The notes beneath the pieces are model-generated. The model ran no database searches, was not told the origin of the DNA, and saw only the letters and a program-made list of their open reading frames with translations. Shown here one piece after another: positions 26,427 through 36,058 of a DNA stretch of 55,213 nt. Positions within the stretch are counted from its first letter, which is position 1; each line of letters begins with the position of its first letter. The DNA is from Methanomassiliicoccales archaeon (GTDB taxonomy: Archaea; Thermoplasmatota; Thermoplasmata; Methanomassiliicoccales; UBA472), in NCBI GenBank assembly GCA_035527755.1, contig DATKZX010000012.1, forward strand, positions 1-55,213. Reading direction: 5' to 3'. The translations under genes and the position numbers were made by a program.

Positions 26427-27704
26427 TCACTTCAATTTTGCTACGATGTCCGACATGCTCACCAGGGACTGCTCTCCGCTGGAAAGGTCCCGTAAAGTGA
26501 CAGAAGCGCTCTCCAGCTCCTTATCCCCCACGATTATGGCATACTTGGCCTTCATAGCGGCGGCGAACTTCAGGTTCTTGCCCATGTTCCGTCGCATAAG
26601 GTCGATGTCAGCGGAGATACCGGCGCGTCTCAGTTCCGATACCAGTTTGAAAGCGTGCCCTCGCATCAGGTCGTTCACCGGAACCACAAAGGCGGTCAAC
26701 CGTTCCTGCGGTAGAGCCGCTCCCTCGGTCTGCAACGCCAACAGCGTACGGTCGAAACCGATGGCGAATCCGGTGGAAAAGACCTTCTCCCCGCCGAAAA
26801 GCTCTGCCAGTGAATAGGAGCCGCCGCCGCATATCTGCTTCTCAGCCCCCAACTTGGGGGCATCCACCTCGAAGACCATGCCGGTGTAGTAGGCCAGACC
26901 GCGAACGACGCCTAGGTCCACGCTCACGTTGCCGAACCCCATGGCCAGAAGGATGTCGCAGACCTCCCTGATGTAATCCCGGGCCGGTCCCTCGAACGAA
27001 TCCAGCACGGAGATGGGGCCGGTGAGCTTGGTGGTCTCGACGATCTCGGCCATGATCTCAGGGGCGATCCCCGCTTGGGTCATGAGGTCCTCCGCCTCCG
27101 GATACATCTTCTTGTCCAGCTTCTGCAATATCGGCAGGGCCCTGTCCCCCTCGACCCCGGCCCGGGAGAGCAGCTCCCTCAAAATGCCGATGTGCCCTAT
27201 GCGGATGCGGTAATCCCGCAGGCCGCTGCGTTCCACAATGGCCGCGGCCAGTCCGATCACTTCCGCATCCGTCTCAGGCGTTGGGTTGCCGATGATCTCC
27301 GACCCGAACTGGAAGAACTCCCGGTAACGACCCGCCTGCGGACGTTCGTACCTGAAGCATTGGCCGAAGTAGAACATCTTCAGCGGCCTTGGAAAGTTCG
27401 TCAGATCGTTAAGGAAGAACCTCACCACCGAGGCGGTAAGCTCGGGACGCAGGCATATCTCCCGGCCGCCTTTGTCCTGGAAGGCGTATATCTCCTCGAC
27501 CACTCCCGGTCCAGACTTGAGGGTGAATAGCTCGGTGTGCTCGAAAATAGGTGTGGAGACCTCACGAAAACCGTGCAATACGGCTTCCTGGCGCATCATG
27601 TCCTCGAAGAACCGGCGTATCTCCATCTCCTCCGGGCCGAAATCCCTGGTCCCCCGGGGCCTTTGGATCATGGGGCGTGAGATAGTATGGTCGATAATAA
27701 ACAT
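26427..27704 (-). CDS. hisS: Histidyl-tRNA synthetase
   Basis: 425 residues. RPRGTRDFGPEEM opens the chain; class II motif 2 is FGQCFRYERPQAGRYREFFQFG; the histidine-A loop appears as RGLAYYTGMVFEV; motif 3 is STGFAIGFDRTLLAL; and the C-terminal anticodon-binding domain is present. The start ATG at 27704 lies 24 bases from a palindromic TATA box (AAATATTT, 27728-27735), indicating a leaderless message. An ATG at 27671 (MIQRPRGTRDF) fits the usual family N-terminus and is a fair alternative. Confidence 0.95.
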   Translation of the reverse strand: MFIIDHTISRPMIQRPRGTRDFGPEEMEIRRFFEDMMRQEAVLHGFREVSTPIFEHTELFTLKSGPGVVEEIYAFQDKGGREICLRPELTASVVRFFLNDLTNFPRPLKMFYFGQCFRYERPQAGRYREFFQFGSEIIGNPTPETDAEVIGLAAAIVERSGLRDYRIRIGHIGILRELLSRAGVEGDRALPILQKLDKKMYPEAEDLMTQAGIAPEIMAEIVETTKLTGPISVLDSFEGPARDYIREVCDILLAMGFGNVSVDLGVVRGLAYYTGMVFEVDAPKLGAEKQICGGGSYSLAELFGGEKVFSTGFAIGFDRTLLALQTEGAALPQERLTAFVVPVNDLMRGHAFKLVSELRRAGISADIDLMRRNMGKNLKFAAAMKAKYAIIVGDKELESASVTLRDLSSGEQSLVSMSDIVAKLK

Positions 27705-27727
27705 TGCGTGAATGAGAAGAACGCAAG

Positions 27728-27735
27728 AAATATTT
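27728..27735. promoter_or_regulatory. Shared palindromic TATA box for hisS and its divergent neighbour
   Basis: AAATATTT reads the same on both strands. It is 24 bases from the hisS ATG at 27704 on one side and 25 bases from the ATG at 27760 on the other, the distance expected for two leaderless transcripts. Orientation would then have to come from flanking BRE elements. Confidence 0.55.
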
Positions 27736-27759
27736 ACCTCCTGGCACCATCGAACGGAT

Positions 27760-28131
27760 ATGATCCTCGAGGGCGAGCCAAAGGAAAGGAGGGACCGTCT
27801 GCTCCGGGCCTGGGCCGACGATCTGGACCATAAAGGTTTCACGGAGCTTCAGATCAATCTGGAGATGTTTCCCATAAAACCGGAAGGCTTCGGCGATATG
27901 GTGCCGGACATCGTCGCCCGCCGTCAGGACGGCCGGCGTTTGGTCGGGGAGATATGGATGTGCGAATCCGTGGACAGGGACCACGGCATGTTCTCCCGGG
28001 CCATGAACTATGCTTACCACGGCGATGTGGTCATGCTTCTGGTGCCGTTCGATTGCCTGGAGGAGGCCGAGGAACTGGTGCGGCAATGGGGGCTCGAAGA
28101 GGAGGTGTTCGTCCAGGGCATATTCGAGTGA
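27760..28131 (+). CDS. Uncharacterised small protein, possible nuclease-like fold
   Basis: 123 residues, no signal peptide or membrane segment. It begins ILEGEPKERRDRLLRAWADD and contains PDIVARRQDGRRLVGEIWMCES, then a hydrophobic strand VVMLLVPFD and an acidic end. The spacing PD-x(14)-E-x-W faintly recalls PD-(D/E)xK nucleases, but the Lys is absent, so this is only a guess. The ATG at 27760 is preferred over one at 27712 because it sits at leaderless distance from the AAATATTT box. It ends two bases before the convergent PLP-enzyme gene. Confidence 0.7.
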   Translation: MILEGEPKERRDRLLRAWADDLDHKGFTELQINLEMFPIKPEGFGDMVPDIVARRQDGRRLVGEIWMCESVDRDHGMFSRAMNYAYHGDVVMLLVPFDCLEEAEELVRQWGLEEEVFVQGIFE

Positions 28132-28133
28132 AC

Positions 28134-29297
28134 CTAGCGCATGGCCTGTTCCAGGTCTTCGCAGAGGTCCTCAGGATCTTCGATGCCTACGGAGAGCCGG
28201 ATCATCCCGTCCCCAATGCCCAGTCTCTTTCGTGCTTCCTTGCCGAACGATACGTGCGAGGTGTTGACCGGCATGCTGGCCAGGGATTCCACCCCTCCCA
28301 GGCTGGCGGCCTTGGCGATTATCTGGAAACGTTTGAGCGCGTTCTCTGCGGCCTCTCGACCCCCCTTCATTTCAAAGGTGACCATTCCACCGTAACCGTC
28401 CATCTGTCTCTGAGCCAGGACGTGGTCCGGATGGGACGGTAATCCGGGGTAGATGCACTTTTCCACCCGGGGGTGGGATTCCAGGAACTCGGCCACCTTC
28501 CGGGCGTTGGAATCATGACGCCTCATCCTCAGTTCCAATGTTCGCATCCCCCTGCCCATCAGATACGCCGGCAAAGGGTCCAGCACCGCTCCCAACAGTT
28601 TGCGCTTCTGGTGGACCAATGCCATGTCCTCCTTGGAACCGACGGCCAGACCGGCGATCACGTCCGAGTGCCCGTTCAGGTATTTGGTGGCGCTGTGCAG
28701 GACCACGTCCACGCCCATGGAGATGGGCCGCTGGAATATCGGAGTGGCGAAGGTGTTGTCTATCAGGACCTTGCAGCCCCTCTCCTTCGCCATTGAACAG
28801 GTCTCCCGAACATCGATAAGCTTCAACAATGGATTGGTCGGGCTTTCTAGATACACCACCTTGGTCCTTCCATCGATAGCCTGACAGAGCTTCTCGGCGG
28901 AGGTGGTCGGTACGAACTCCACATCGATGCCCATCCGTGGCAGTTCGTTCTTCAGCAGGGCGTAGGTCCCGCCGTACAGGTCCTCCATGGCGACGATCCT
29001 ATCGCCTTTTTTCAGGAATGCCAGCAACGTGGTGGATATGGCCCCCATACCCGATGAGAAGGCCAGGGCGGACTCTCCGCCTTCCAGGGATGCCAACTTG
29101 TTCTCCACCGCATTTACGGTGGGATTGCCGTAGCGACTGTAGATGTAGGCGCCCTCTGGCACCTCTCCTTCCCAAGAGCGCGGGTCATCGGTGGGAAATG
29201 CGAAAGTGCTGCTCTGGAAGATGGGTGTGTTGATGGCGCCCTCAAACCTCATCGACAGGTCGCCGTCATGCACGGAGCGAGTGGACAATCCTTTCAT
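28134..29297 (-). CDS. Cys/Met-metabolism PLP enzyme (cystathionine gamma-synthase/lyase type)
   Basis: 387 residues, full length for the family. TRSVHDGD and TPIFQSSTFAF open the chain; Y-x-R appears in YIYSRYGNPT (phosphate binding from the neighbouring subunit); the PLP lysine is in HSATKYLNGHSDV; and SLGGVESLASMP is the C-terminal substrate loop. It catalyses a transsulfuration step (cystathionine synthesis or cleavage) or methionine gamma-lysis; sequence alone does not separate these. An 'HVSF..EARKRLGIGDGMIRLSVGIED' ending is typical. Confidence 0.93.
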   Translation of the reverse strand: MKGLSTRSVHDGDLSMRFEGAINTPIFQSSTFAFPTDDPRSWEGEVPEGAYIYSRYGNPTVNAVENKLASLEGGESALAFSSGMGAISTTLLAFLKKGDRIVAMEDLYGGTYALLKNELPRMGIDVEFVPTTSAEKLCQAIDGRTKVVYLESPTNPLLKLIDVRETCSMAKERGCKVLIDNTFATPIFQRPISMGVDVVLHSATKYLNGHSDVIAGLAVGSKEDMALVHQKRKLLGAVLDPLPAYLMGRGMRTLELRMRRHDSNARKVAEFLESHPRVEKCIYPGLPSHPDHVLAQRQMDGYGGMVTFEMKGGREAAENALKRFQIIAKAASLGGVESLASMPVNTSHVSFGKEARKRLGIGDGMIRLSVGIEDPEDLCEDLEQAMR

Positions 29298-29341
29298 TTA
29301 GATCGCTAGGGAATTCACCGTGAGCGGTATAATCATTCTCC

Positions 29342-30457
29342 CTACTCGCCGGTACGTTTGTAGATGACCGAAAGGACGTCGCCGTCGGCCAACTTATGCT
29401 CCAATCCCACCATCTGACCTGGGAAGCGGGCGCTCTTCCCCCATATCAGGGCGTAACGGAAGTTCAGCCTGAAGATACGATGCAGGGAATCACAGACATC
29501 GCCCACGGTGCTTCCGTGCTTGGCGATGAGCGGTTCATCCAGATCAGCATCCTCTCCCTGCTTCTTCATGTAGACCCGAATGAGCTCCAGCCTTTGAAAG
29601 ATCTTGGCCTTCAGATCGTCGATGCCTATGTCCTTGACCGCGGAGATGAAGACCGGGTCCCAGTCCTTGAACTTTATACGTATCTCCTTCAGGTAGGTCG
29701 CGTCGGAGATATCGATCTTGTTGATGGCCAGGACGGCGCTGATGTAGATGCGGTTCCCGGAAAGAACGTCCACCAGTTGGTCCTGGTCGACATCCTCCCG
29801 AATGACAACGTCTGCGTTCACCAGCCCATATTCCACGACCATGGCTCTGGCCAGTTCCATGTCGATCTTCGTCAGCTTGACCGTCGACTTAACGTCAACG
29901 CCGCCGATCTCCCTGCGGGTTATGACCACGTCCGGAGGGTGGGTGTTGATGCGCATCCCAGCATTCTCCAGCTCCCGTACCAGCACCTGCAGGTTGGTAT
30001 CGTAGAAGTCCAAAACGAACAGTACCAGGTCTGAGGCGCGCACCACCGAGATGACCTCCCTGCCTCGGCCCTTGCCCTTGGCGGCATCCCGGATCAGCCC
30101 GGGCATGTCCAGGACCTGGATCTTAGCTCCCTGGTACTCGTAAGCGCCAGGGACCACGTCGAGCGTGGTGAAATCATAGGACCCCACCTCGGACTTGGCG
30201 CCGGTCAGTATGTTCAACAAAGTGGACTTACCGACGCTGGGAAATCCCACGAGGGCCACAGTGGCGTTTCCGCTCTTTTTGACGGAATACCCTTTGGCAG
30301 GGCCTCCGCTGGAAGTCCTTCTTTTCTCCACCTCATCGCGAAGCTTGGCCATCTTGGCCTTGAGCTTACCGATGTGGTACTCGGTGGCCTTGTTCTTCTG
30401 GGTCTTGTCGATCTCATCTTGGATCGCTTTGACCTGCTCTTCTATTGTCAGGGCCAT
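29342..30457 (-). CDS. DRG-family (Obg-like) GTPase with TGS domain
   Basis: 371 residues, collinear with eukaryotic and archaeal developmentally regulated GTP-binding proteins. It has an N-terminal helical arm (EIDKTQKNKATEYHIGKLKA), G1 GFPSVGKSTLL, G2 around FTTLD, G3 DMPGLI, G4 NKID, and a C-terminal TGS domain. The S5D2L-like insertion between G3 and G4 is present. It is thought to act on ribosomes during elongation. It follows carbamate kinase by 12 bases on the same strand, with GAGG ahead of the ATG. Confidence 0.95.
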   Translation of the reverse strand: MALTIEEQVKAIQDEIDKTQKNKATEYHIGKLKAKMAKLRDEVEKRRTSSGGPAKGYSVKKSGNATVALVGFPSVGKSTLLNILTGAKSEVGSYDFTTLDVVPGAYEYQGAKIQVLDMPGLIRDAAKGKGRGREVISVVRASDLVLFVLDFYDTNLQVLVRELENAGMRINTHPPDVVITRREIGGVDVKSTVKLTKIDMELARAMVVEYGLVNADVVIREDVDQDQLVDVLSGNRIYISAVLAINKIDISDATYLKEIRIKFKDWDPVFISAVKDIGIDDLKAKIFQRLELIRVYMKKQGEDADLDEPLIAKHGSTVGDVCDSLHRIFRLNFRYALIWGKSARFPGQMVGLEHKLADGDVLSVIYKRTGE

Positions 30458-30469
30458 TGTGTTTTTTCC

Positions 30470-31423
30470 TCATTCCACTGTGGTGCCCGCCCTTCCTTCC
30501 AGGGCGTCCATCAACCTTTCGGCCGATGTTATCACAGTCCTTCGGCCAGTGGACTCTACGAAGCGAACGGCCGCCTCCACCTTGGGTCCCATGGACCCGG
30601 ATGGGAAATGCCCTTCCTCGGAGTGGCGACGCATGTCGGCGGCGGTCACAATCCTCAATGGTCGCGGGCTATCGCTCATGAAATCCAGATAGACGGCCTC
30701 AACATCGGTCACCATTATTAAAATATCGGCATGCAACACCTGAGCCAATCTAGCCGAGGCCAGGTCCTTGTCCACCACCGCCTCCACGCCTTCATAGCCT
30801 TCGGCGGTGGATATCACCGGGACCCCGCCTCCACCGTTGCAGAGCAGGACGAAAGGCCGTTCCATGCGATCGCAAAGGGCGCTCAATTGCTCCTCTTCCG
30901 CCAACCTCAGCACGTCCGGGGAGGGCACCACCCGACGGAAGCCCCCCCGCTTGACGTCTTCGATGAACTTCCAACCATTGGAGCGTTCCAGCTCCTTGGC
31001 CTTCTCTTCGGGATAGAACGACCCCACCGGCTTGGTCGGGTCGGAGAAGCTGGAATCGTTCTTGGACACTACCGTACGGGTTATCACGGATAGCATAGGA
31101 ACGACCGTCCCTGATCGCCGGCACACGCGGTCCCAGGCCTGCATGGCCAGGTAGGCGATCTGTCCCTGAGACTCGGCCACGCAGACGTCCAACGGCAGGG
31201 GTGGGGTCTCCAGGTGGCACACCTGGTTGCGCAGCAGGATGTTGCCCACCTGCGGACCGTTCCCGTGGGTCAGGACCAATCGCGGGTAATAGGATAGCAA
31301 CGGCAGAATGTGATTGAAGGCCCTTTCGAGGTTTCTCATCTGGGTCTCAACGGTGGCCTCCTCTCCTGCCTCCAGGATGGCATTGCCGCCCAGGGCTAGA
31401 ACGGCTAGCCTATCTTCTTTCAT
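30470..31423 (-). CDS. arcC: Carbamate kinase
   Basis: 317 residues of the amino-acid kinase fold. Key segments are LALGGNAIL, LTHGNGPQVGNILLR, the CVAESQGQIAYL helix, LCNGGGGVPVI, and a late FPSGSMGPKVEAAVRF. It transfers phosphate between carbamoyl phosphate and ADP, yielding ATP in arginine or citrulline degradation, or carbamoyl phosphate in reverse. No arginine deiminase or ornithine carbamoyltransferase is nearby. The ATG at 31423 with upstream AGAGG is preferred over the preceding TTG. Divergent from the zinc-ribbon membrane protein. Confidence 0.93.
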   Translation of the reverse strand: MKEDRLAVLALGGNAILEAGEEATVETQMRNLERAFNHILPLLSYYPRLVLTHGNGPQVGNILLRNQVCHLETPPLPLDVCVAESQGQIAYLAMQAWDRVCRRSGTVVPMLSVITRTVVSKNDSSFSDPTKPVGSFYPEEKAKELERSNGWKFIEDVKRGGFRRVVPSPDVLRLAEEEQLSALCDRMERPFVLLCNGGGGVPVISTAEGYEGVEAVVDKDLASARLAQVLHADILIMVTDVEAVYLDFMSDSPRPLRIVTAADMRRHSEEGHFPSGSMGPKVEAAVRFVESTGRRTVITSAERLMDALEGRAGTTVE

Positions 31424-31486
31424 CAAGCGCCTCTTCCCTCCTGTTTAAACAAAAGGATTTAAACATACTATAATTATGGCCGGTTG

Positions 31487-32455
31487 ATGTCAGCCCTTGA
31501 CAAGTTCAACGAGCGAATGAAGGGGGTGCGCCAATCAAAGTTGGCCATTCCCCTGGGTTTAATTCTCGCCCTCATCGTTACGGTGTCCCTGACCCTGATA
31601 TCGTACCTCTGGGTGTCACAGATACTCTGCTTTCTGCCCATGGTGGTGGCATTGCTGGCCTATGGGATCCCGACCTATTTCGGTCTGAAGGACCGGAAAA
31701 AGTTGGCCATATTCGGATTAGGGCTGTTCCTGGTCATCGGGTTATCTCTGGGGGCAGCGCTATACGCCACCATCGACAACTTCGAACCAACACCGCTGAG
31801 CTCGGATGACAACTCTCTGATAGCTGGGTCCGTCACTCCAGTGAAAGGGATTCCAGGTGATGCATTCAACTTCACCGTCACCCTGACCTCAACGTCTGGC
31901 GATCCGGACGTAAGGGTGATTCTCATCAACAATTGGGGAGATGGCACCAGTGATCGTAATCTCAGCATGTCCCTCCTGTCCAACACAAGTGCAGGTTCGG
32001 TCTATTACCTAACCTTGAACGACATGGAAGAGGGCGTCTACTACTACAACTTCATTCTGGAGAACGATACTGCCAGCGTCACCACTACACAATCGTTCGG
32101 ACCGGTGAACGCCGATATGGGCAAGGTGTTCAGCAACTCCATGATTTCCGGGGTCATGGTCTCCTTCCTCAACATCGCGGTGCTGTTCTACATCCTGGTG
32201 CTGCTGACCTGGTGGATGGACCGCTCCAAGAAGAAGATCTTCGAGATGGAGCAGAAGCGCGGCAAGCCCAAGGAGAAGAAGGCCGTGGATGAGAAGTTCG
32301 TCTGCTCCGACTGCGGCGCGGACGTTCCGGCCGATTCGGACAAGTGTCCCGGCTGCGGGGCCAAGTTCGATGATGATGAGATCATCTGTCCGCAGTGTTC
32401 CTCGAAGCTCCTGAAGACCGATACCAAGTGCTGGAACTGCGGTCGCAAGCTCTGA
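31487..32455 (+). CDS. Membrane protein with extracellular beta domain and double zinc ribbon
   Basis: 322 residues. Three hydrophobic helices occupy residues about 20-90, then a soluble domain rich in Thr, Asn and beta strands (about 95-210, NNWGDGTSD suggests a PKD-like or Ig-like fold), a further helix (about 222-242), a basic linker, and a C-terminal pair of zinc ribbons (CSDCGADVPADSDKCPGCG; CPQCSSKLLKTDTKCWNCG). The function is unknown; the layout suggests an outside-sensing domain joined to a cytoplasmic zinc-binding tail. A TATA-like GATTTAAA (31456-31463) is at leaderless distance from the ATG. Confidence 0.82.
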   Translation: MSALDKFNERMKGVRQSKLAIPLGLILALIVTVSLTLISYLWVSQILCFLPMVVALLAYGIPTYFGLKDRKKLAIFGLGLFLVIGLSLGAALYATIDNFEPTPLSSDDNSLIAGSVTPVKGIPGDAFNFTVTLTSTSGDPDVRVILINNWGDGTSDRNLSMSLLSNTSAGSVYYLTLNDMEEGVYYYNFILENDTASVTTTQSFGPVNADMGKVFSNSMISGVMVSFLNIAVLFYILVLLTWWMDRSKKKIFEMEQKRGKPKEKKAVDEKFVCSDCGADVPADSDKCPGCGAKFDDDEIICPQCSSKLLKTDTKCWNCGRKL

Positions 32456-32479
32456 AGCGCAAAAACCTTTTTTACTGCG

Positions 32480-32520
32480 CCCGGGGATATGCACCCCGGG
32501 ATGCAACTCACTTTTTCTTT
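32480..32520 (+). terminator. GC hairpin after the zinc-ribbon gene
   Basis: CCCGGGG (32480-32486) and CCCCGGG (32494-32500) form a perfect 7-bp stem around ATATGCA, followed by a T-rich stretch. It lies between the zinc-ribbon gene and top6B, so it may terminate the first transcript or form part of the top6B leader. Confidence 0.45.
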
Positions 32521-32535
32521 GCATAGGATGATCCA

Positions 32536-34521
32536 ATGAGTTCGATAGCTGATGAACTGGCCAAAAAACAGAAGGAGATATCAGTTTCCGAGTTCTTCGA
32601 GAGGAACCGACACATCCTGGGCTTCGACTCCCAGGTGAAATCGTTGATAATGGGAATCAAGGAGGCGGTGGACAACTCCCTGGACGCTTGCGAGGAAGCG
32701 AACATCTCCCCGGAAGTACTGGTCGCCATTGAAAAAGTGGATGCGAACGAGTTCCGGGTGACCGTGGAGGACAACGGACCGGGCATTGTCAAGAAGATGA
32801 TCCCCAACGTCTTCGGTAGGCTGCTCTACGGTTCCCGTTTCCACGCGGTGCGGCAGTCCAGGGGGCAGCAGGGTATCGGCATTTCCGCCACCGTGATGTA
32901 TGGGCAGATCACCACCGGGAAACCGGCAACGGTGGTGTCCAAGACCGGAGCGGACGATGTCGCCTGGCGTATGGACATCATGGTCAACACCAAGAAGAAC
33001 ACACCTGACGTTCTGAAGGAGGACCCGTTCATATGGGACGGGAAGGAGCATGGAACGCGCATCGTCTACAACATCAACGGACGGTACGTGAGCGGCAAGC
33101 AGTCCGTGTTGGAGTATCTTCGGCAGACGGCCATCGTGAACCCGCACTCGCGCATCACTTTCACAGATCCAGATGGAAAGAGGACCACGTTCGAAAGGGC
33201 CACGGACAAGATGCCTCCGGCCACCAAGGAGATCAAACCTCACCCGCAGGGCCTGGAACTGGGCACCCTGATGAACATGGCCAAGGACACCAGGAACAAG
33301 AACCTGTCCAAGTTCCTGCAGCTGGACTTTTCCCGTATAAGCGATCGGCTGGCCAAGGAGATATGTGAGAAGGCCGGTCTGGACCAAATGGTCAACCCAG
33401 GCAAATTGAACCTGGATGATCAGAAGCGGTTGTTGACGGCCATCGGGGCGGTCAAGATCATGGCCCCGCCCACCGACTGCCTGTCGCCCATAGGCGCCCA
33501 GCTGATCAAGAAAGGACTGCGCAACGTGCTGGTGGATGTCCGTCCAGAATTCTACGCCCCTCCAGTGACCAGAGACCCCAAGGTCCACTCCGGCAACCCG
33601 TTCCTGGTGGAGGTGGGCATCGTGTACGGCGGAGGACTGACCAAGGATTCGCAGGTTCAGATACTGCGTTTCGCCAACCGCGTGCCCCTGTTGTATCAAC
33701 AGGGGGCCTGCGTCATAACGAAATCGATCGAGAACACCGATTGGAGGCGCTACGGGCTGGAACAGCGCGGCGGCTCAGGCATACCGTACGGACCGGCCAT
33801 CATACTGGTGCATGTGGCTTCCACCAAGGTCCCTTTCACATCCGAGGCTAAAGAGGCGATAGCGAACCTGCCGGAGATACAGGCCGAGGTGGAACTGGCG
33901 CTGAAACTGTGCGGACGAAGTTTGAAGACGCATCTGAACAAGAAGGAGACCAAGAGCAAGACCCGGGTCAAGTTCGAGATAGTGCAGGAGATACTGCCTA
34001 TGATCGCCCAGAAATGCGCCAAGATCGTCGGCAAACCCGTCCCGAAGCTGGGCGGGACCATCACCAAGATCATGAACGTGGTGTGGATCGACGATGCGGT
34101 AGCGTTCGAGAAGGGGAGACATAAGATCCGTGTTTCCATTTACAACTACACCCCCCAAAACCAGAAGTTCAACCTTCATATGGTGCTCCCACCGGGGTCT
34201 TTCGATTACAAGGGTCTGCAGTTCTTCCCCACCGAGGTGAGGGATGACGGTAAGGCATCTTGGGAACTGCAGAAGATCGCTTCCACCGACCGCCTGGACG
34301 TTAATTTTGCCTTGGCCGGTCTGAACAAGGACGACTACGAGGAGAACGAGATCTATTCATCGGGGATCAATCCGGTCATGATCATCGGGGCCGAACCGTT
34401 GCCTGGTGATTGGGACGTGAAAGGATTGGAGATCACTGAGAGCGTGGAAACGCCACCGACGGAAGATGAGGAAGAAGAGGTCGACTACGACGAGTCCACG
34501 GAGGCGCTTAACGATGACTGA
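32536..34521 (+). CDS. top6B: DNA topoisomerase VI subunit B
   Basis: 661 residues. The GHKL ATPase domain shows [13 protein letters not shown] (Mg-binding Asn), VEDNGPGI and [15 protein letters not shown], followed by the helix-two-turn-helix region and the transducer domain with [17 protein letters not shown] binding dimerises the subunit and drives strand passage with Top6A. A C-terminal acidic extension (about residues 620-661, rich in Glu/Asp) follows. The ATG at 32536 follows AGGATGA. The 3' end overlaps top6A by eight bases. Confidence 0.97.
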   Translation: MSSIADELAKKQKEISVSEFFERNRHILGFDSQVKSLIMGIKEAVDNSLDACEEANISPEVLVAIEKVDANEFRVTVEDNGPGIVKKMIPNVFGRLLYGSRFHAVRQSRGQQGIGISATVMYGQITTGKPATVVSKTGADDVAWRMDIMVNTKKNTPDVLKEDPFIWDGKEHGTRIVYNINGRYVSGKQSVLEYLRQTAIVNPHSRITFTDPDGKRTTFERATDKMPPATKEIKPHPQGLELGTLMNMAKDTRNKNLSKFLQLDFSRISDRLAKEICEKAGLDQMVNPGKLNLDDQKRLLTAIGAVKIMAPPTDCLSPIGAQLIKKGLRNVLVDVRPEFYAPPVTRDPKVHSGNPFLVEVGIVYGGGLTKDSQVQILRFANRVPLLYQQGACVITKSIENTDWRRYGLEQRGGSGIPYGPAIILVHVASTKVPFTSEAKEAIANLPEIQAEVELALKLCGRSLKTHLNKKETKSKTRVKFEIVQEILPMIAQKCAKIVGKPVPKLGGTITKIMNVVWIDDAVAFEKGRHKIRVSIYNYTPQNQKFNLHMVLPPGSFDYKGLQFFPTEVRDDGKASWELQKIASTDRLDVNFALAGLNKDDYEENEIYSSGINPVMIIGAEPLPGDWDVKGLEITESVETPPTEDEEEEVDYDESTEALNDD

Positions 34522-35608
34522 GAAAGAGAACAAAGCGGTGAGCTCCCTAAAGGACATCGCCCAATCAATTTACGACCAGATCGATTCCGGCAAGATACCG
34601 AAGATGACCTTGCCCCTGAGGACCAAGAGCAACATCCGTTTCAATCCCAAGCACGGGGTCTGGAAGTACGGCAATGCCACCGGTGCTCGTTCCGCCAAGA
34701 AGGTTAACGGGGCCTTGATGCTCCTGCGCACCATGTACGTGCTTGAGTTCATCGAGGACATGATCGCCAACAGCAAGTCCTCCACGCTAAGGGAGATGTA
34801 CTACATCTCCGAAAGCTGGGAGAAGGCCAAGTTCAACTCCCAGGACGAGAGCAACATGCTGGCCGAGGACCTGGAGATAGTCACCACCTGCATGCGCGAG
34901 GATTTCAAGCTGCGACCGGAAGAGGACGGGGCCAGGGTCATAGGGGATCTGACCATCAGCGAGATGGACCGCAAAGGCCGTTTGAAGAAGATCAACTGCC
35001 GGGACGACGTGGGCGACTCGGGATATGGCATACCGTACAACGTGGAAAAGGAAAAGTTGCAGTTCCTCAGCACCAACGCCAAGTTCGTTATCGCGGTGGA
35101 GACCGGTGGTATGTTCGATCGTCTGGTGGAGAACGGCTTCGACGAGAACTTCAACGCCGTGCTGGTGCATCTGAAGGGTCAACCGGCCCGTTCCACCAGA
35201 AGGTTCATCAAGCGGCTGAACGAGGAGATGAAGCTGCCGGTGGTGGTGTTCACCGATGGCGATCCCTGGAGCTTCCGCATATTCGCATCCATAGCATACG
35301 GCGCCATCAAGACCGCGCATATCTCCGAGTACCTGGCCACGCCGACGGCGGAGTTCGTTGGCATCACCGCCTCCGACATCACCAACTACAAGCTGCCGAC
35401 GGACAAGCTGACGGAAATGGACGTAAAGGCGTTGAACGCCGAGCTGAAGGACCCCCGTTTCGCCGACGAGTATTGGAGGGGGGAGATCGAGACCATGCTC
35501 AAGCTGAACAAGAAGGCCGAACAGCAGGCCTTGGCGAAATACGGTCTGGACTTCGTCACCGACAAGTACCTTCCGGAGAAGCTGACCAACATGAGCATAC
35601 TGCGCTGA
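34514..35608 (+). CDS. top6A: DNA topoisomerase VI subunit A (Spo11-like)
   Basis: 364 residues. The catalytic Tyr lies in [11 protein letters not shown] within the winged-helix CAP domain, and the Toprim domain shows [13 protein letters not shown] (Glu) and [14 protein letters not shown] (DxD). It cuts both strands with 2-base overhangs during strand passage and is the archaeal relative of meiotic Spo11. The ATG at 34514, overlapping the end of top6B, gives family length; a longer reading from 34466 would add 16 basic residues encoded inside top6B and is rejected. Confidence 0.97.
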   Translation: MTEKENKAVSSLKDIAQSIYDQIDSGKIPKMTLPLRTKSNIRFNPKHGVWKYGNATGARSAKKVNGALMLLRTMYVLEFIEDMIANSKSSTLREMYYISESWEKAKFNSQDESNMLAEDLEIVTTCMREDFKLRPEEDGARVIGDLTISEMDRKGRLKKINCRDDVGDSGYGIPYNVEKEKLQFLSTNAKFVIAVETGGMFDRLVENGFDENFNAVLVHLKGQPARSTRRFIKRLNEEMKLPVVVFTDGDPWSFRIFASIAYGAIKTAHISEYLATPTAEFVGITASDITNYKLPTDKLTEMDVKALNAELKDPRFADEYWRGEIETMLKLNKKAEQQALAKYGLDFVTDKYLPEKLTNMSILR

Positions 35609-35674
35609 GGGGTCAGGCGACCAGATGAAAGGGTAAGTTAGATAAGTTCAGCATTCCTATTGCACTTGAAATAA

Positions 35675-36040
35675 ATGAACGACCGTGCCTCGGTTACCCT
35701 GACCAGCCTGGCAGTTTCGTATCTTATCATGGCGTTCGCCGCCTCGATCCTGATAGCCTGGATAACGGAGGATTGGACCCTTTTCTTCCCCGCGATCTTC
35801 TTCTTGAGCGGGATGTTCGCTCTGTTCATCGGTTTCAGGCAGCGCTTCGGAGCTTTAACCAGACGTGAGGGTGACGATGGCAACTACCTCATGTTCTGGG
35901 GAACACTGCTCATGGCCTTCGGCACCATCTGGTCAGTGAACCACGTTTACCCTGGTAATCTGCTGTTCCTGTTCATCGCCTTCCTGGTATGGTTGGCGCT
36001 GGCGGTGTTGCTGTTCACCTTGAACAAGGTACGGCGTTGA
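35675..36040 (+). CDS. Small four-helix membrane protein
   Basis: 121 residues with four hydrophobic segments near 9-30, 36-54, 73-90 and 95-115; loops contain FRQRFGALTRREGDDGN, which is charged and probably cytoplasmic. No family recognised. It follows top6A by 66 bases on the same strand and converges with the DsrE gene 18 bases downstream. Confidence 0.7.
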   Translation: MNDRASVTLTSLAVSYLIMAFAASILIAWITEDWTLFFPAIFFLSGMFALFIGFRQRFGALTRREGDDGNYLMFWGTLLMAFGTIWSVNHVYPGNLLFLFIAFLVWLALAVLLFTLNKVRR

Positions 36041-36058
36041 TGGGCAAGGTTCCGGCCA

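Noticed and set aside
34466-34513. Upstream extension of top6A
   Set aside because: The 16 extra residues are encoded by the acidic tail region of top6B in another frame and are absent from family members.
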